A stretch of DNA of 64,000 nucleotides, taken from contig CM034241.1 in NCBI GenBank assembly GCA_019916065.1, forward strand, positions 24,103,840 through 24,167,839, in the 5' to 3' direction. Numbering within the stretch: position 1 is the stretch's first letter; the number at the start of each line of letters is the position of its first letter. Positions 46,471-58,605 of the stretch are shown here, in pieces. The notes below the pieces were generated by a model, which was not told where the DNA came from, made no database searches, and saw only the letters and a program-made list of their open reading frames with translations. The translations under genes and the position numbers were made by a program. The DNA comes from Vitellaria paradoxa (Eukaryota; Streptophyta; Magnoliopsida; Ericales; Sapotaceae).

Positions 46471-46482
46471 AGACGGCACCAA
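46463..46482 (-). other. PBS of a Tat-type element
   Basis: Minus strand TTGGTGCCGTCTATGGGAAC resembles the TTGGCGCCGTCTGTGGGAA site of plant Tat-lineage gypsy elements. It is four bases from the LTR. Confidence 0.8.
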
Positions 46483-46486
46483 CAGA

Positions 46487-46920
46487 TGATGCTGAAATTT
46501 CGTAGTCCTCAATCCGGGCCTCGGATAACTCGTTCTATTGGACAATATGAAAATCTATCCGCCATGAATACTAGTGTGGGCCTGCCCAAAAGATCCCCGA
46601 TGCTTAAGTTAGCAAAAGTAGCAGGGTTTTTATGTAGAGAGAGAGAATTATCCCATACCTCTTAGGGTGATTTCTTCTCCTTTTTATAACAATATTTTGT
46701 AGAGTTGTAGTTGGAGCCAAATTGAAAGTCTTCCTTAATTTGTTGTGATTTCTTTATTCGAATAAGGCAAGTATTAGATTCCGAATATATCTTTGTGGGA
46801 TTTAATGTGATTCCACAAATCTTGTCCTTGATGATGGACATAAATCTTGGCCCTAATGATAAAAGTAAATCTTGCCCCCCAGTTATAGGAAATTTAGGGT
46901 ATCAAAAATCACACCCATCA
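46487..46920 (-). repeat. Short Tat-type LTR (434 bp) beside a PBS
   Basis: Minus orientation TGATGGGTGTG...CAGCATCA. Being next to the PBS it is a 5-prime LTR of an otherwise lost element. It is the uninterrupted relative of 34549-34626 plus 39890-40256. Confidence 0.85.
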
Positions 46921-47007
46921 AGAGATGCTGTGTATATTAACACTTCTGAAATCTACAAATATAAAATATTATGTACTATATTGTACTTTTGTAAGAAGGA
47001 TTAATTT

Positions 47008-47150
47008 AGAGAAGAGAGTAGCTCATGTAGTTAAACTTCTACCTTACTCTATATCTTAAGTTGAGTATCGAGTTCATGTCCTCTTCCCACCACCATATAA
47101 TTGTAATCTTAATCTTCCCCCTAATAGATCGAAGGGGGAAAAAACTAATT
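47008..47150 (+). repeat. tRNA-related SINE-like sequence
   Basis: GAGTAGCTCATGTAGTTAA (47016 on) resembles a pol III A box region and CGAGTTCATGTCCTC (47080-47094) a B box, about 60 bp apart, each one mismatch from consensus. A G/A-rich tail (GAAGGGGGAAAAA) follows at about 47132. This looks like a decayed tRNA-derived SINE and not a working tRNA gene. Confidence 0.35.
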
Positions 47151-47458
47151 TTGCTTGGGATGATTCTAATTGATTGAAATTTAGAATTAGAAGAATAGCT
47201 CATTTACAGCCTGTTAACTAATACAAATTGAATTAATATAGAGCTTTATCATACGCATGCCTCATTTGGACTGGTGCTAGAAGCTCACAGGTTTAGCTAG
47301 GGGTTGGTTGGTCCATTTAACGTGCATGCAATGCAACTAAATCTTGACATACATAAAATAAGTACATAACTAACTAATTAGTTAAATAACAACCCCAATA
47401 CCATATAGAAATTCGTCCTTCAAGGATTTATTAGATATGCTTGGTGACTACAGTCAAA
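47151..47458. other. Unassigned stretch
   Basis: Nothing recognised. Confidence 0.4.
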
Positions 47459-48918
47459 TGATGAGGCTAAACTCTCAAGTATAAGAGGTCAGTGAAGTTC
47501 TAGTTTAGGTGCCTAGGTCATCTCCACAGTGAACAGGGTTCGTGACTAGGTTTTGAAAGATTTGATTTAGAATTCTTGCAGAGAATAGTGGAAAATAAAA
47601 GAGAAAAATAATTTTGGAACTTTGGAGTTGGTTTTGAAAAGATGATTTGCAATTAAAAACAAACTAAAACTTGAAACACAATATTAGAAATAGGAACTTA
47701 GCTTAGAAAATTAACTTTTAATTTAAGAACTTGGTTTCAATCTATTCTTGTAGTGGCATCAAAGAGCCTAGCTTGAATGCAATTTATAACTCAACCTAAC
47801 ATCCACACACGTGGTGTTAGGTCAAAAGATTTATCTTTTAAAACATTTCCGTAGAAATTACATAGAGTTAGGGCTTTGAAATTGTTTTTAAACTCATCGA
47901 GACATTGATCTAGATACTTGGTATTTATGAGCATTAACTCATAACCAAGGCCCGATTATAACACAAGTGATTTGATTTCTAAGGTTAAACCTAAACTCTA
48001 TGTTGTCTGCAATTTAATCATAATATATTTTTCATTTAAAACCTTAACACTCAAGCCAAGCAACTTATCAACCACTACATTCCTAGATTGAAACCAAGTG
48101 TAAACCCTAGCCTAGCATTACATTAGTTAAACTCAAACTAAAAAGTAAAGAACATGCACACACACAAGCCATTAAACTACAGAGATAGATAAAACAAAAT
48201 ATAAAGATTTAAGATTAAAAGAAGGAAGAAGAAGTAAAGGAAAGCTAGAAATCTTAACTTGAAATTGAAAATAACAAATTACAAAGTCACTTACACTTAT
48301 AAACCCTAGGAGAGGGAAAGAGTATTTCATCTACTAGCCAAAAACTAATCTAAACTAATCTAATAATTAAAAGGCTCTTTCTATTAGAAGAAAGCAAGTA
48401 GTCGCTTCTGAGAGCTGAGACTAGACCAATTTCCTTTAGTGTGGAGCAAAGAAATCTAGGACTAAACTTCTACTTGCTCTAAAGGAGGTCAATACAATGG
48501 CCTATTTATAGGCAAGTACATTTTAAGGGTAAAATAGAATTACATATACAAAAGGAAACTCAAAAGGCCAACTGGGAAGAAATCCTGTGTACCTAGGACA
48601 ATGGGCCGTGTGCCTGGGGTAGGGATGCATAAGTGTTTGACAAAGGTCCTCAGTGAAAAAGCTATGAATTAGCTCTCGATGGGTGGTCGGTAAGAAGAAC
48701 AGGCATATGCTTGGAGTGGTGTGCGCCTAGCCATTGCTCTCTTGGTTGGTTCTTGCTTCATCTTGCATTTAGCTTTCAAATTAAACCATCCTTCTTTATT
48801 TCTCATAAAATACTTGTAAAACAAACATGAAAAGCATAAACAATTTGAGACATGACAAAAGTGGAATTTTACTTAATAAAATGCTCAAGTTAAAGGTATG
48901 CATGATTGAATGCAATCA
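47459..48918 (-). repeat. 3-prime LTR of the large Tat/Athila-type element
   Basis: Minus orientation TGATTGCATTCAATCA...CCTCATCA. The right half aligns with 58606-59275. TATA box (CTATAAATAG, minus) at 48502-48511 with a GC-rich cassette at 48590-48740 upstream. Confidence 0.85.
48502..48511 (-). promoter_or_regulatory. TATA box in the Tat-type 3-prime LTR
   Basis: Minus strand TATAAATAGG, also present at 58845-58854 in the partner LTR. Confidence 0.5.
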
Positions 48919-48935
48919 TACCCCCAACCTAAACA
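48919..48935 (-). other. 3-prime polypurine tract
   Basis: Minus strand TTTAGGTTGGGGGTA directly before the LTR. Confidence 0.85.
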
Positions 48936-48939
48936 TTTC

Positions 48940-51229
48940 TAGTCTCTAGTAATGGAAATAATTAGAACCACAGGAAGTTGAACACATACCAAGCAAATCC
49001 AATTATTCAAATGAAAGGAAATGAAATAAAAACACTAACTAATGGGAGGTTTTTTTTCGTAGGAGACACACGGCCACACTTATTGCATGAGGTAAGCCTT
49101 TTAAACCCCTAAGTTCCCCTTAGCGGATGAGTTAGGTCTCGTGAGGGTTTGTTGCGATGCTACCCACGACATCTATGGTATGGTCTCAAGGTGTCAGAGA
49201 GTGATCAAGGTTAACAATGAATTAAGTTCAAGCACAACAAGTCACAAAACTCAAATATCATATGTAATTTCCAAGTATTAAGCATGAATGCATGGACTAT
49301 CTAAATAAGAAAAACGGGTGTGCAAAACAGTGTCATTCATTCCACAAGGTCATGAGAGCATAAATGGAACTAGGTTTCAACTTTAGAAACTCACAGGTTA
49401 CCACTCATCAAAAGAAATTCACTCATCATGGTTTCACATAGAAATATTAGCAAATGATGCTATCCTAGTTGCACAAAATCCCACAAATGAGTAAATGAAG
49501 TGAGCTGAAGTTCAAAGTGGATAGCTCACATCCAAAAGTACTAATGCCATACAATAGATCACACCACACAACTTACACAAGACCACTACATGCACAAGAT
49601 AAGAGTTTCTTGCTTAAAATCCACTAGGTCTTTACTTAGGTTGCAACTTGGCCATAGGTAATGGTTAAACAATGAAAGATAGGGAAATCAAAGTACGTGT
49701 CTCAGGATAAAGATGTTTAAGTGCACACTAGTCCATACTACGCAATTCCTTTCCACGTCCCAACAAGAACCACAACAAGAAGCTTATTTACAACTAATGC
49801 ACTACCCTTGGGACATTCTCAATAATTGCTAACAATGTACAAGTGCCACAATTACATAAGCAAAAGGAATGAGAAAATTTTTCTTTTCTTTTTTTTAACT
49901 AAATAATGAACTCTATAGCAATTGAATTCTCATTCTAGCATTCTTTCTCAATTTGCTCACAAAAGCTTACATTCCGAACCTAAATTCACAAGTTGTCTAA
50001 ATGGATGAAAAGGGTCACATTATGAAGTGAGAATCAAAATCAAAATAAAAAACTTTGTATTCGTAGGCTTCAAGTTGGTTCCTAGGGTAATTCAATATCG
50101 AGAAAGGATAAAAAGCCTAAAATAGCAAAGATAGCCTAGCATCATATTCCAAGCTTGCAACAACTCATAATATGCCAAGTGCTACTCATGCAAGTGTGTG
50201 TGATGCAATTGGTGCATTGAAAACTAAAGTGTAGAACAAATGAACTGTGATTGTATGCAACCCCTCATGAAAAGAATAATAGGCTCTAAACCTCACCGCT
50301 AATGGGTAAAAGTCTCTACCTAGTCTGAGGATGCTCAATTGACCAATGCTAAACAAACTTCACTCTTAAGCATATAAGCTCCTCCACAATAGTCAAAAAG
50401 GCACAAGGTTATGACACACTCAACTTGAACTAAGTTTCCTATCAAAGCTTGAACATGACTTACTCATCACTCTCTCAGTCAATTGCACAATCAACCAAAC
50501 AAAAAATAACTAACATGTAGGTACAAATATGCTAAACTCATACATTATAGCTCAAAAATCTTAAAAAATATGTGAAAAATTTTGACAATTCTAGCATTAA
50601 ACGACTACCCCCCAACCTAAACTCAACATTGTCCTTAGTGTGAGAACCATGAAATACAAGTGGGTCTATAATATGCAAAAGTAAGCATGATGATGATGAG
50701 CATAATGATCGACAGCATATAGCACATAAGACAAGCGTGCACCCAAAAAGAAAAGCCTGCAAGTAAAAGAGTACCCCCCCAACCTAGCTTCTACAACACT
50801 CTCAATAACAATCATCATTTTATACCAAAGTGCAAACCTCAAAGTATAGAAGTAAGAAGGTTAAATGGTGGGTATTACCTCAAAGCATCATTATTGAATA
50901 ATTACAACCTACAAAACAAAATGTCCACTAAAAAGAAAAACAAGAAGAAAAATAAAGAAACAAATGAAAATTAGTATACAAAAATAAAAGAAAAAAACTA
51001 TACAAAGATCAAAGAAAGCCAAAAGAAAAAGAAACTGAAGTTGCATTGCATTCATGAAGCTTAAACTGAGTACATAAGAGATATACAATTGAAATGACTT
51101 AACCTAATCCAAAGTAGTAACATCACAAAACCAAGACATTTTTATGTCTTACAATATGTAACAAAAGTAAACCTAGACCTAAACGGACTCAAAGCATGCA
51201 CCATGGCATCAAAGTGTACAAGGTGCCTC
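48940..51229 (-). other. Long 3-prime untranslated region
   Basis: Noncoding. 49060-50000 is repeated at 23330-24330, and 50440-50890 is repeated, inverted, at 29760-30230. Two more purine tracts like the PPT occur at about 50600-50618 and 50771-50787. An A-rich tract lies at 50890-51010. Confidence 0.8.
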
Positions 51230-52565
51230 TAAGCACCTCCATGAGGTGGTAGTGGTGGGTCCTGGTCCTCAGCTAGTGGTGGTGGTGCAGGGGCACAAGA
51301 AACAGTGAGAATGGATTCTAATTTAATGCTACTCCTCCTCCATTTGCCTCAATTGTGCATCCATCACATGGACAGCATCTCTAATCGAAGCAACCACTAG
51401 TAGACGAGCAAGTAGTGGAACAACTGGAGGTGCAGTAGCTTAAGATGAAAAAGATGCAATATTAGAAGCTATAACGGTTGGAACAGGATGAGGTTGGGAC
51501 TCTACCACACTCCGTGTGCTAGTTAACCCTAAGATTATAGCCAATGGCCTTGCAGTTCAAAGGTTGGCATCAACTGGGACGTGGAATTACTCCAACAACT
51601 GTATAATAAAACTGGCAAATTGGAGGCTATTAGGGATATGTGTCTGTTATACCCTAATTTAGATAGTAATCAAAATAATCAATGCAAGTTTGGTAGGAAC
51701 TCCTGTCATAATAGCAAACATCAACTAAGTTTGCCTGGTGCTGACCTAGTCATTTTGAGACAAGGGGAGAATCCGAGAACATGTAAGCTTGTGGAGGATC
51801 TAGTACTTAGGGCACAATTGGTTCTTCTAAAATTGTCTAGCTATGACCCAAGTATGAATCCACCCCATAGATAATGCACATGTGAGAACGACGAGGTTAG
51901 GTTCATACTCCTCAAGGTATGGGAACCCTGGGTCTGCAACATATGGCACTCCTAAAAGCTTCTTAAGGAGGCAAGTGTGAAAGACAATACGATGGTCACA
52001 CACTATAGTCTCGATCCACCCTCGTTGTGGGGTCTCCTCATCACCATAATAGATGCATTAGCATAGAATTCACAGACAAGGATTGGGTCTGTAGTGGAAT
52101 AAAAAGACACAACCGCTATTCACCTTCATTTTTCCATCCAAGCTCGAAAAGGTGCGAGCTCCTACCTAAAATAGTCAAAATTAATTCCCCTCTCACAAAT
52201 GATAACCTTCTTGCTCCAACAAAAATCATAAAGGTCTTAGGCTACCTTGCTAACAAACCTTTGAGAATCATAGACCAGCTCTTTCCCCTCTTCTTCATCA
52301 ATTTTTATTGTCTTCATCTTCCTCTTGCTTATTACTATTCTCATCATCCTCGTCCTCTTTCTTATTTTCTTTATTATCTTGGCCTTCCTCATTCTCATCT
52401 CCGTACTCCGGTTTAGACATTGAGTGTTCAATTTCATGCTTAGATTCATTATCATTTTTGCTGATGCTCACTTTTATCTTCTTCATATTGTTCATCTCGA
52501 TGCTCAGATGAAGAGGAAGGAGATGGGGTAGGTGGTGCCTTGCTCTTACTCCTAGAACGGGCCAT
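51230..52565 (-). pseudogene. Extra ORF behind pol (plant transposon protein domain)
   Basis: It starts at the ATG at 52563-52565 with MARSRSKSKAPPTPSPSSSS, then an acidic stretch rich in Glu/Asp with frame breaks (52300-52480). Downstream are WSKKVIICERGINFD, WIAVVSFYSTTDPILVCEFY and MVMRRPHNEGG. The part around 51850-51950 reads VPYVADPGFPYLEEYEP, and the C-terminal part contains RDAVHVMDAQLRQMEEE near 51330. The IREFYAN-like block is the hallmark of the putative plant transposon protein domain found in Athila/Tat-type ORFs. Its function is unknown; the env-like position behind pol does not prove an envelope role. Stops and shifts are numerous. Confidence 0.65.
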
Positions 52566-53527
52566 TATAGTTTAAGCACAATAACCCAATCACTATACAC
52601 AATTTATTTCAAGAAATCTAGACTCAAGCTCCCAAAAATTGCTTTCATTCTCTCTTAGACAAACCAGTAAGCACTTAGAATGTAGAAACTCAATTCCTTT
52701 ACCACATCCTCATAAAATAGAAAATAAATTCCTCAAAACATACACAATATCAAACACTCTAAATCCTATCAATTTCCAACCAACATGCTCCACAAAAAAT
52801 TATTTCAAGATTGCTTAGACAATCTGTCAAATAGGTTGAGTGCATCAACTAAAAAAGTCCTCCAAACAATAATGGTAGCAAATAATTCACCCAATCCACA
52901 CACAATCTCAATGTAATTTATAGCAAATGGAATAAACCCATACAGAATGCTGATAAGTTGAAACCTTTAAAAGGAACTCACCTCACAAATACACAATTAT
53001 ATAACTCAGGCTCCCACGGTGCAACCTCCAATGACAGCGCCGATTATCGTATGGTGAAGTGATGGAAAAGAAATGTTGATAGAAATCTGAATGTCAATGG
53101 AAATTGAAGTTGGGAGAGATGGATTGGCTACACTAGACTGAAGAGTGCAAATGTTGGGAGTTAGAAATGACAAAACTCAAGCTGGAGGAGAACTTAACAT
53201 ATCCAGTGGTCACATGCAGCAAAATGATGTCACTTCTCTATGCGGTGGCGCACCTGAGCACACACATGAAAATCAAGCAGGTGCTTGGGGTTTCTACCAC
53301 TTGGATTTTAAGTTTTGTTTTTTGCTGCTTAACTCGACACCTCAAGACATCAAAGGTGCAGACAACTAATACTCAATGAAAAAACACATCTAGAACCTAA
53401 CATGACTCAAGAAAAACAAAAAAAAGAAAATATGAAAGACATGACACTAGGATTCAAAGCAAAAGAAAAGAAAAGCAAAGAAAAGGCCACCTGAACTTAA
53501 TTTGTACAAGGCATTCTATACTTGCTC
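52566..53527. other. Spacer between pol and the extra ORF
   Basis: AT-rich, no recognisable coding content on either strand. Confidence 0.5.
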
Positions 53528-54320
53528 TCATTCAAAAGGTAGAGAGTCAGTGAGTTCCCATGTTTCAATCTCAGCCACATAGTTCTCCAAGTACGGCTTA
53601 AGCTTATGTCCATTCACCTTAAATGTGGTGTCATTGCATGGGTTATGCACCTCACACACACCATGATTTAAAACTGAGGTGATGACAAATGGATTGGACC
53701 ACCTAAACCTAGGATTTCCCGAGAAGAGGTGCAACTTTAAGTTGTACATTAACATGCTTTGGCTGATATGGAAAGATTTCCTATGAATACGTTTATCGTG
53801 TAAATCTTTCATCTTAGTCTTGGCAATCTTGGCATTCTTAAAAGCATCATTCCTTAACTCCTTAAGTTCATTAAATTATAGCTTTTGAAGAACACCGGTA
53901 TCATCTATACTCATTAAATTACCAAATTTCCCTATAAGCTTTATGTTCCATTTCTATCGATAAATGGTAGGCCTTGCCAAAGATAAAATGATAGCGAGAC
54001 ATGCCCAAAATGGTCTTATAAACCATCCGATACGCCCACAAAGAATTAATCTATTACAAGGACCAATGTTTGTGTATGGGGTTAACGGTCTTCTCTAAAA
54101 TGCCATTTACCTCCCTATTTGCCAATTCCATTTGGTCACTATTTTGTGGGTGATACGAGGTCCCCACTTTGTGTGTCACACCATACTTATGCATTAAGAG
54201 GCCTAAGAGCTTGTTGTGAAAATGCTTACCCCCATAATTAATGATTGTCTGGGGCATCCTAAAATGCAAAAAATGCATTCTTTCAAGAACTTGACCAGTA
54301 CTCGGTGGTCATTGGTGTAA
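53528..54320 (-). pseudogene. Athila/Tat-type integrase, C-terminal half
   Basis: Next to the solo LTR the frame reads NDHRVLVKFLKE (about 54280-54316), then, after a break, MPQTIINYGGKHFHNKLLGL with the second catalytic Asp position changed to Asn, YGVTHKVGTSYHPQNSDQME and NREVNGILEKTVNP (54054-54278). The C-terminal domain at 53528-53812 has LHLFSGNPRFRWSNPFVI and TFKVNGHKLKPYLENY, a close match to the Athila/Tat integrase end. Stops separate these parts. Confidence 0.85.
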
Positions 54321-54325
54321 GTGGC
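54321..54325. repeat. Target-site duplication (gtggc), left copy
   Basis: Same five bases at 56005-56009; removing one copy and the LTR rejoins the integrase frame. Confidence 0.9.
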
Positions 54326-56004
54326 TGATTGCACGCAATCATTGTCACTTTTAACCTTATTTCACTTTCTTCTCATGAACATCTTGCCAAGTAAAACCCA
54401 CTCTTATCATATTTTGATTACTTAATTCATCTTTGTGTGTTTTGTAGGATAATGGAGAAACGTAACTCAAGGAAGTCAAGTTAGGAGCCTAAAGTTGCAA
54501 TTTTGGGTTGAACTAGTCATCCTTGGGCGCACAGCTGAGCAGGACCTTGGGCGTCCACAGAGGAGGGATCACACAGGAGTTGTCTTGAAAAGCATCATGC
54601 GCGCACGAGTGTTGGGTGCACAAGAGGTTGGGCGCTCGGCTGAGTGAAACCATGGGCACCCGCTGAGACTGATTTTCAGAGAAGTTGTCATAAAGACTAT
54701 CTTAGGTGCACAAGTGTTGGGTGCCCAACTGTGCAACATCTTGGGTGCCCACTGAGGGCTAATTTTCAGCAAACTGTCTCAGGACTTTCATCAAACATAT
54801 GAGGAGAGTAGAGCTTGGGCGCACGCCCAGTGACCTTGGGCACCCATGACGATTCTTCTAGTAACTTTTTTAGGATGTTCGAATTATAAATTTACTATTA
54901 TACCCTTGAGTTATGTACTATTATAAATAGGATAATTTCTGATGTATTAGGGTTCCGAAAAATGACGTAGCCATTTTTGTATTGCTTTGAGGGTTGGTGA
55001 GAAGATTTGACATTACTTTTGCACCTAGGGTTAGCTTTTTACGTGTTGTTTTTGGATTGACAGAAGCTTCACTTCATCTTAGCATTAGGATTTACATTGT
55101 AAGCAACAATTTTCATTACATTTTAATTTGAAGTTCATTATTTTCTTCTTTTATAATCTTTGTTTTCACTTTGTAATGACTTATTTTTGCTTGTTTGTGA
55201 TTGGTTTAGTTTCAAAATTGCTTTAACATATTTTGACATACTTCAGTTTAGAATATTATTGCATGATGAAGATCATTTTCTTTTTGCAAAGCTTTGTTTA
55301 CACTTTTACAATGCTAGGCTAGGGTTTTTCTTAGTTTTAACCTAGAAATGTAATGAAATCGAAGGAGTTGAATTCGGATAGTGCGAAATAAAATATGTTT
55401 ATCATCTTTTGAATAAAAACGTAAGGATCATAATTCTAGGTTAATTTTTGAAAACGAATCATCTGTGATACAGTTGAACTTCGGTTATAGTCTTGCGAGT
55501 CGAAGGTCAATTCCATGTTTCGGTGACTTCGAGCCTTAAATTCAAAACCCTAGAATAGCGAGTTCCTAATGAAAAGGTTTGCTAATGTTGAATCTTCCGG
55601 CCTAATATTACTTGTGTAAAGATTAGGTTACGTTAACTACATATCCGAATTCAGCCCTTCGAGGACATTACGGGATTAGGTTAAAGCCAAGTGTTTTAAT
55701 TCACATAGTTTGTTTAAGTTTAATTCACTATTTCGTTAAGTTTACAAATCGGTTGCCTTTCTTAGTGTTTTCAGTTTTTGCTTAATTTGTGTTTCAAATC
55801 ATAGTTACGATCCCCCTGTTCGAAAACTCCAAAAAGATTTTTCTCTTTTCTCTTTAAAAGTTTTGCAAGTGTTTTCAAAAATAAGTTTTCCAAAATTTAG
55901 TCACACCCTTGTTCCCTGTGGAGATGACCTAGGATTCACCTAAACTAAACTCAACCGACCTTTTGCACTTGAGAGTGAGCCACTTCAAATTTAGAGAGCG
56001 GTTA
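54326..56004 (+). repeat. Solo Tat-type LTR, + strand, inside the integrase
   Basis: 1679 bp, TGATTGCACGCAATCA start, GCGGTTA end (CA changed to TA), perfect gtggc duplication on both sides, no coding sequence inside. TATA box TTATAAATAG at 54921-54930, preceded by a cassette of CTTGGGCGCAC-type repeats (54520-54850). Such solo LTRs arise by recombination between the two LTRs of a complete element. Confidence 0.93.
54921..54930 (+). promoter_or_regulatory. TATA box in the solo LTR
   Basis: TTATAAATAG, about 595 bp from the LTR start. Confidence 0.5.
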
Positions 56005-56009
56005 GTGGC
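56005..56009. repeat. Target-site duplication (gtggc), right copy
   Basis: Matches 54321-54325. Confidence 0.9.
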
Positions 56010-58600
56010 TATGTTTTCTACCCATTTGGAAATATAGTCCATGGCAACTAAGATATACTCAAAGTCGAAAGACTTATGAAATGTCCCTATGAAATCTATA
56101 CCCCAGCAATCAAATATTTCCAAAATGATGATGGGATCTTGGGCCATCTCATTGCACTTGGATAGGGCTCCAAGTTGTTGGCATCAGTCACACCTCAATC
56201 AAAAATCATGTAAATCCTTAAACATTGTGACCCAATAAAATCTGCTTTGAAGAATCTTAGCAATTGTTTTCTTGGAAGAGAAGTGGCCCCCACAAGCTAA
56301 GAAATGACAAAACTCAATGACTTCTCTAATCTCACTCTCGAGAATGCATTGCCTAACAATTTGGTCTTGACAATAGTTAAAGAGGTAGGGCTCATCCTAA
56401 AAGAAACTATGCACATTGTGCAAGAATTTACCTCTTATCCATTTTGGTCCATTGAGAAGGCATTTGGTTGGTCACTAAGAAGTTGGCAATGCCAGAGTAC
56501 TAAGGAGAATGCTCATGGTGGATAGTGATAACATGCATTAGGTACTCATCAGTAAAGTACTTATTGATTGGTAGGTCATAAGACTCAGACACAAGGCATG
56601 GCAATCTAGACAAATGATCGACCACAATATTTTCTACTTATTTCTTATCTTTCATCTCCAAATCAAACTCTTGGAAGAAGAGAATCCACCTAATGAGGCA
56701 GGGTTTGGCCACCTGCTTTAAGAGCAAATATTTTAAGGCCACTTGGTCCATGAACACTGTAACATGGGAATCTACCAAGTAGGACCAAAACTTATCAAGG
56801 ACAATACTACCACTAACAACTCTTTCTTAGTAGTGGTGTAAGTCACTTGACCTTCATTGAGGCTTTTGCTAGCGTAGTATATCACACGTGGTTTTTCCTT
56901 TTTTTTTTTGCCATAGGACCACCCCCATTGCAAAGTCACTTGCATCGTACATTAGCTTGAATGGTAAGACCAATCCAGGCTTTGGATAATTGGTGCAATG
57001 GTGAGCAATTCCTTAAGTAGGTCAAATGCCTTTTGGCATAAAGTTGTCTACTCAAATGGGGCATCATTAGACAATAAAAAACATAAGATCTGGGCAACAA
57101 AAGTGAATGATTAGATGAAGCTCCAATAAAAATCAGCATGTCGAAGAAAAGATCGAATGTCCTTGACACAATGAGGGGTATGTAATTTGTGGATGAGTTC
57201 AATTTTTGCCTTGTCTACTTCTACCCCTCTAGAAGAAGCTATATGCCCAATACTATGCCTTGTTATACCATAAAATGGCACTTTTCCTAATTAAACACTA
57301 AATGGCTTCCCTCATATCATACTAAGACCTTTTTCAAATTCACCAAACACTCATCAAAGGTCTCCTTATATACCAAAAAATTCATCCATAAAAACCTCGA
57401 GAAATTTTTTGACCATGTCATTAAATATACTGATCATACACCTTTGAAAAGCCGTCATTGTGTTACATAACCCAAAGGGCATCCTCCGATATGCATAGGT
57501 GCCAAAGGGGCATGTGAATTTTGTTTTCTTTTGGTTCTTTAGGGAAATTTCCACTTGGTTATAGCTCAAGTGGCCATCCAAAAAGCAATAAAAGGATTTC
57601 TGCACTACTCCTTTAAGAACTTGATCTAAGAATGGTAAAAGGAAATGATCATTTCTAGTTACCACATTCAACTTAATATAGTCGATGCACATTCTCCACC
57701 TAGTTTGGGTGTGAGTAGGCATGACCACTTTTTTCTCATTTTGAACTACAGTGACTCCAGACTTTTTGGGTACTACTTGGGTAGGGCTCACCTACTTAGA
57801 ATCTAAGATGGGATAAATGATACCCGCATCAAGCTATTTTAGCACATCTCCTTTCATTACCTCCATGTTTGGATTAAGCCTTTGTTGCATTTGTCTAACT
57901 GGCCTAGCATCCTCCTCTATGTAGATATGATGTGAGCATACTAGTGGACTAATACCTAGCAAATCTGCAATAGTCTAACCTATGGCTTGTCTATGAGCAC
58001 TAAAAAGGTTAATCAATTTTTCTTCTTGCCCTTTGTCTACCCTAGAAGAGATGATTACCGAAAATGTCTCACCCTCCCCCAAGAATGCATATTTCAGATC
58101 ACTAAGTAATGGTTTCCTAGTAAGGCTAGGTGAACACTCAATTGATGATTTGGTTTATTCATTGATGGTTCAAGTTTCTCAAATGATGGTGCCTAACCAT
58201 TAATGGCCATAGCTTCCTCACTTACACTCTCACCTTCTTTCCCTTCACAAAATCTCTCACATCTTTTACTCATCACCAATGCTCATTCTAAAGGGTCCTC
58301 AAAGAATGTTCTCTCAAAGTGCTCCTCACTCAAGATTTGAATAAGGTTAACCACCCTAATGTCTTCACACTCCTCCATTTGTTTCTCTACCTTGGAAATG
58401 TTCATTTCCATCGTCATGTTTCCAAATGAAAGCTTTATAATCTATTCCTACAATTAATCACCACATTGGAAATAGCTAGGAATAGACTACCTAATATGAC
58501 CGAGATTGGTGGATTGGGGCTTTGAAAGGGTGGTTGTCCAACACTATAAAATCTACAGGAAAGTAGAACTTGTCTACTTGGACCATGCACACACATAAAC
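56010..58600 (-). pseudogene. Athila/Tat-type pol: protease, RT, RNase H, integrase N-terminal half
   Basis: It begins inside protease: ISVILGSLFLAISNVVINCRN (58435-58500). RT is read at 57366-57791 with RMCIDYIKLN, YRRMPFGLCNTMTAFQRCM and the catalytic block EVFMDEF, where Glu replaces the second Asp. RNase H remains lie at about 56560-57330. The integrase zinc region (HFSSKKTIAKILQSRFYW, CQQLGALSKCN) and core start (FDCWGIDFIGTF, YILVAMDYISKWVENIAT) are at 56010-56300. Many stops and shifts. The upstream junction at about 58606 joins protease directly to LTR sequence. Confidence 0.87.
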
Positions 58601-58605
58601 ATTAT

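Noticed and set aside
47014..47094. Functional tRNA gene
   Set aside because: A and B boxes are imperfect and no cloverleaf with paired acceptor stem can be drawn.
52308..52511. Ser/Phe-rich + strand frame
   Set aside because: Antisense of the acidic stretch in the extra ORF of the Tat/Athila-type element.
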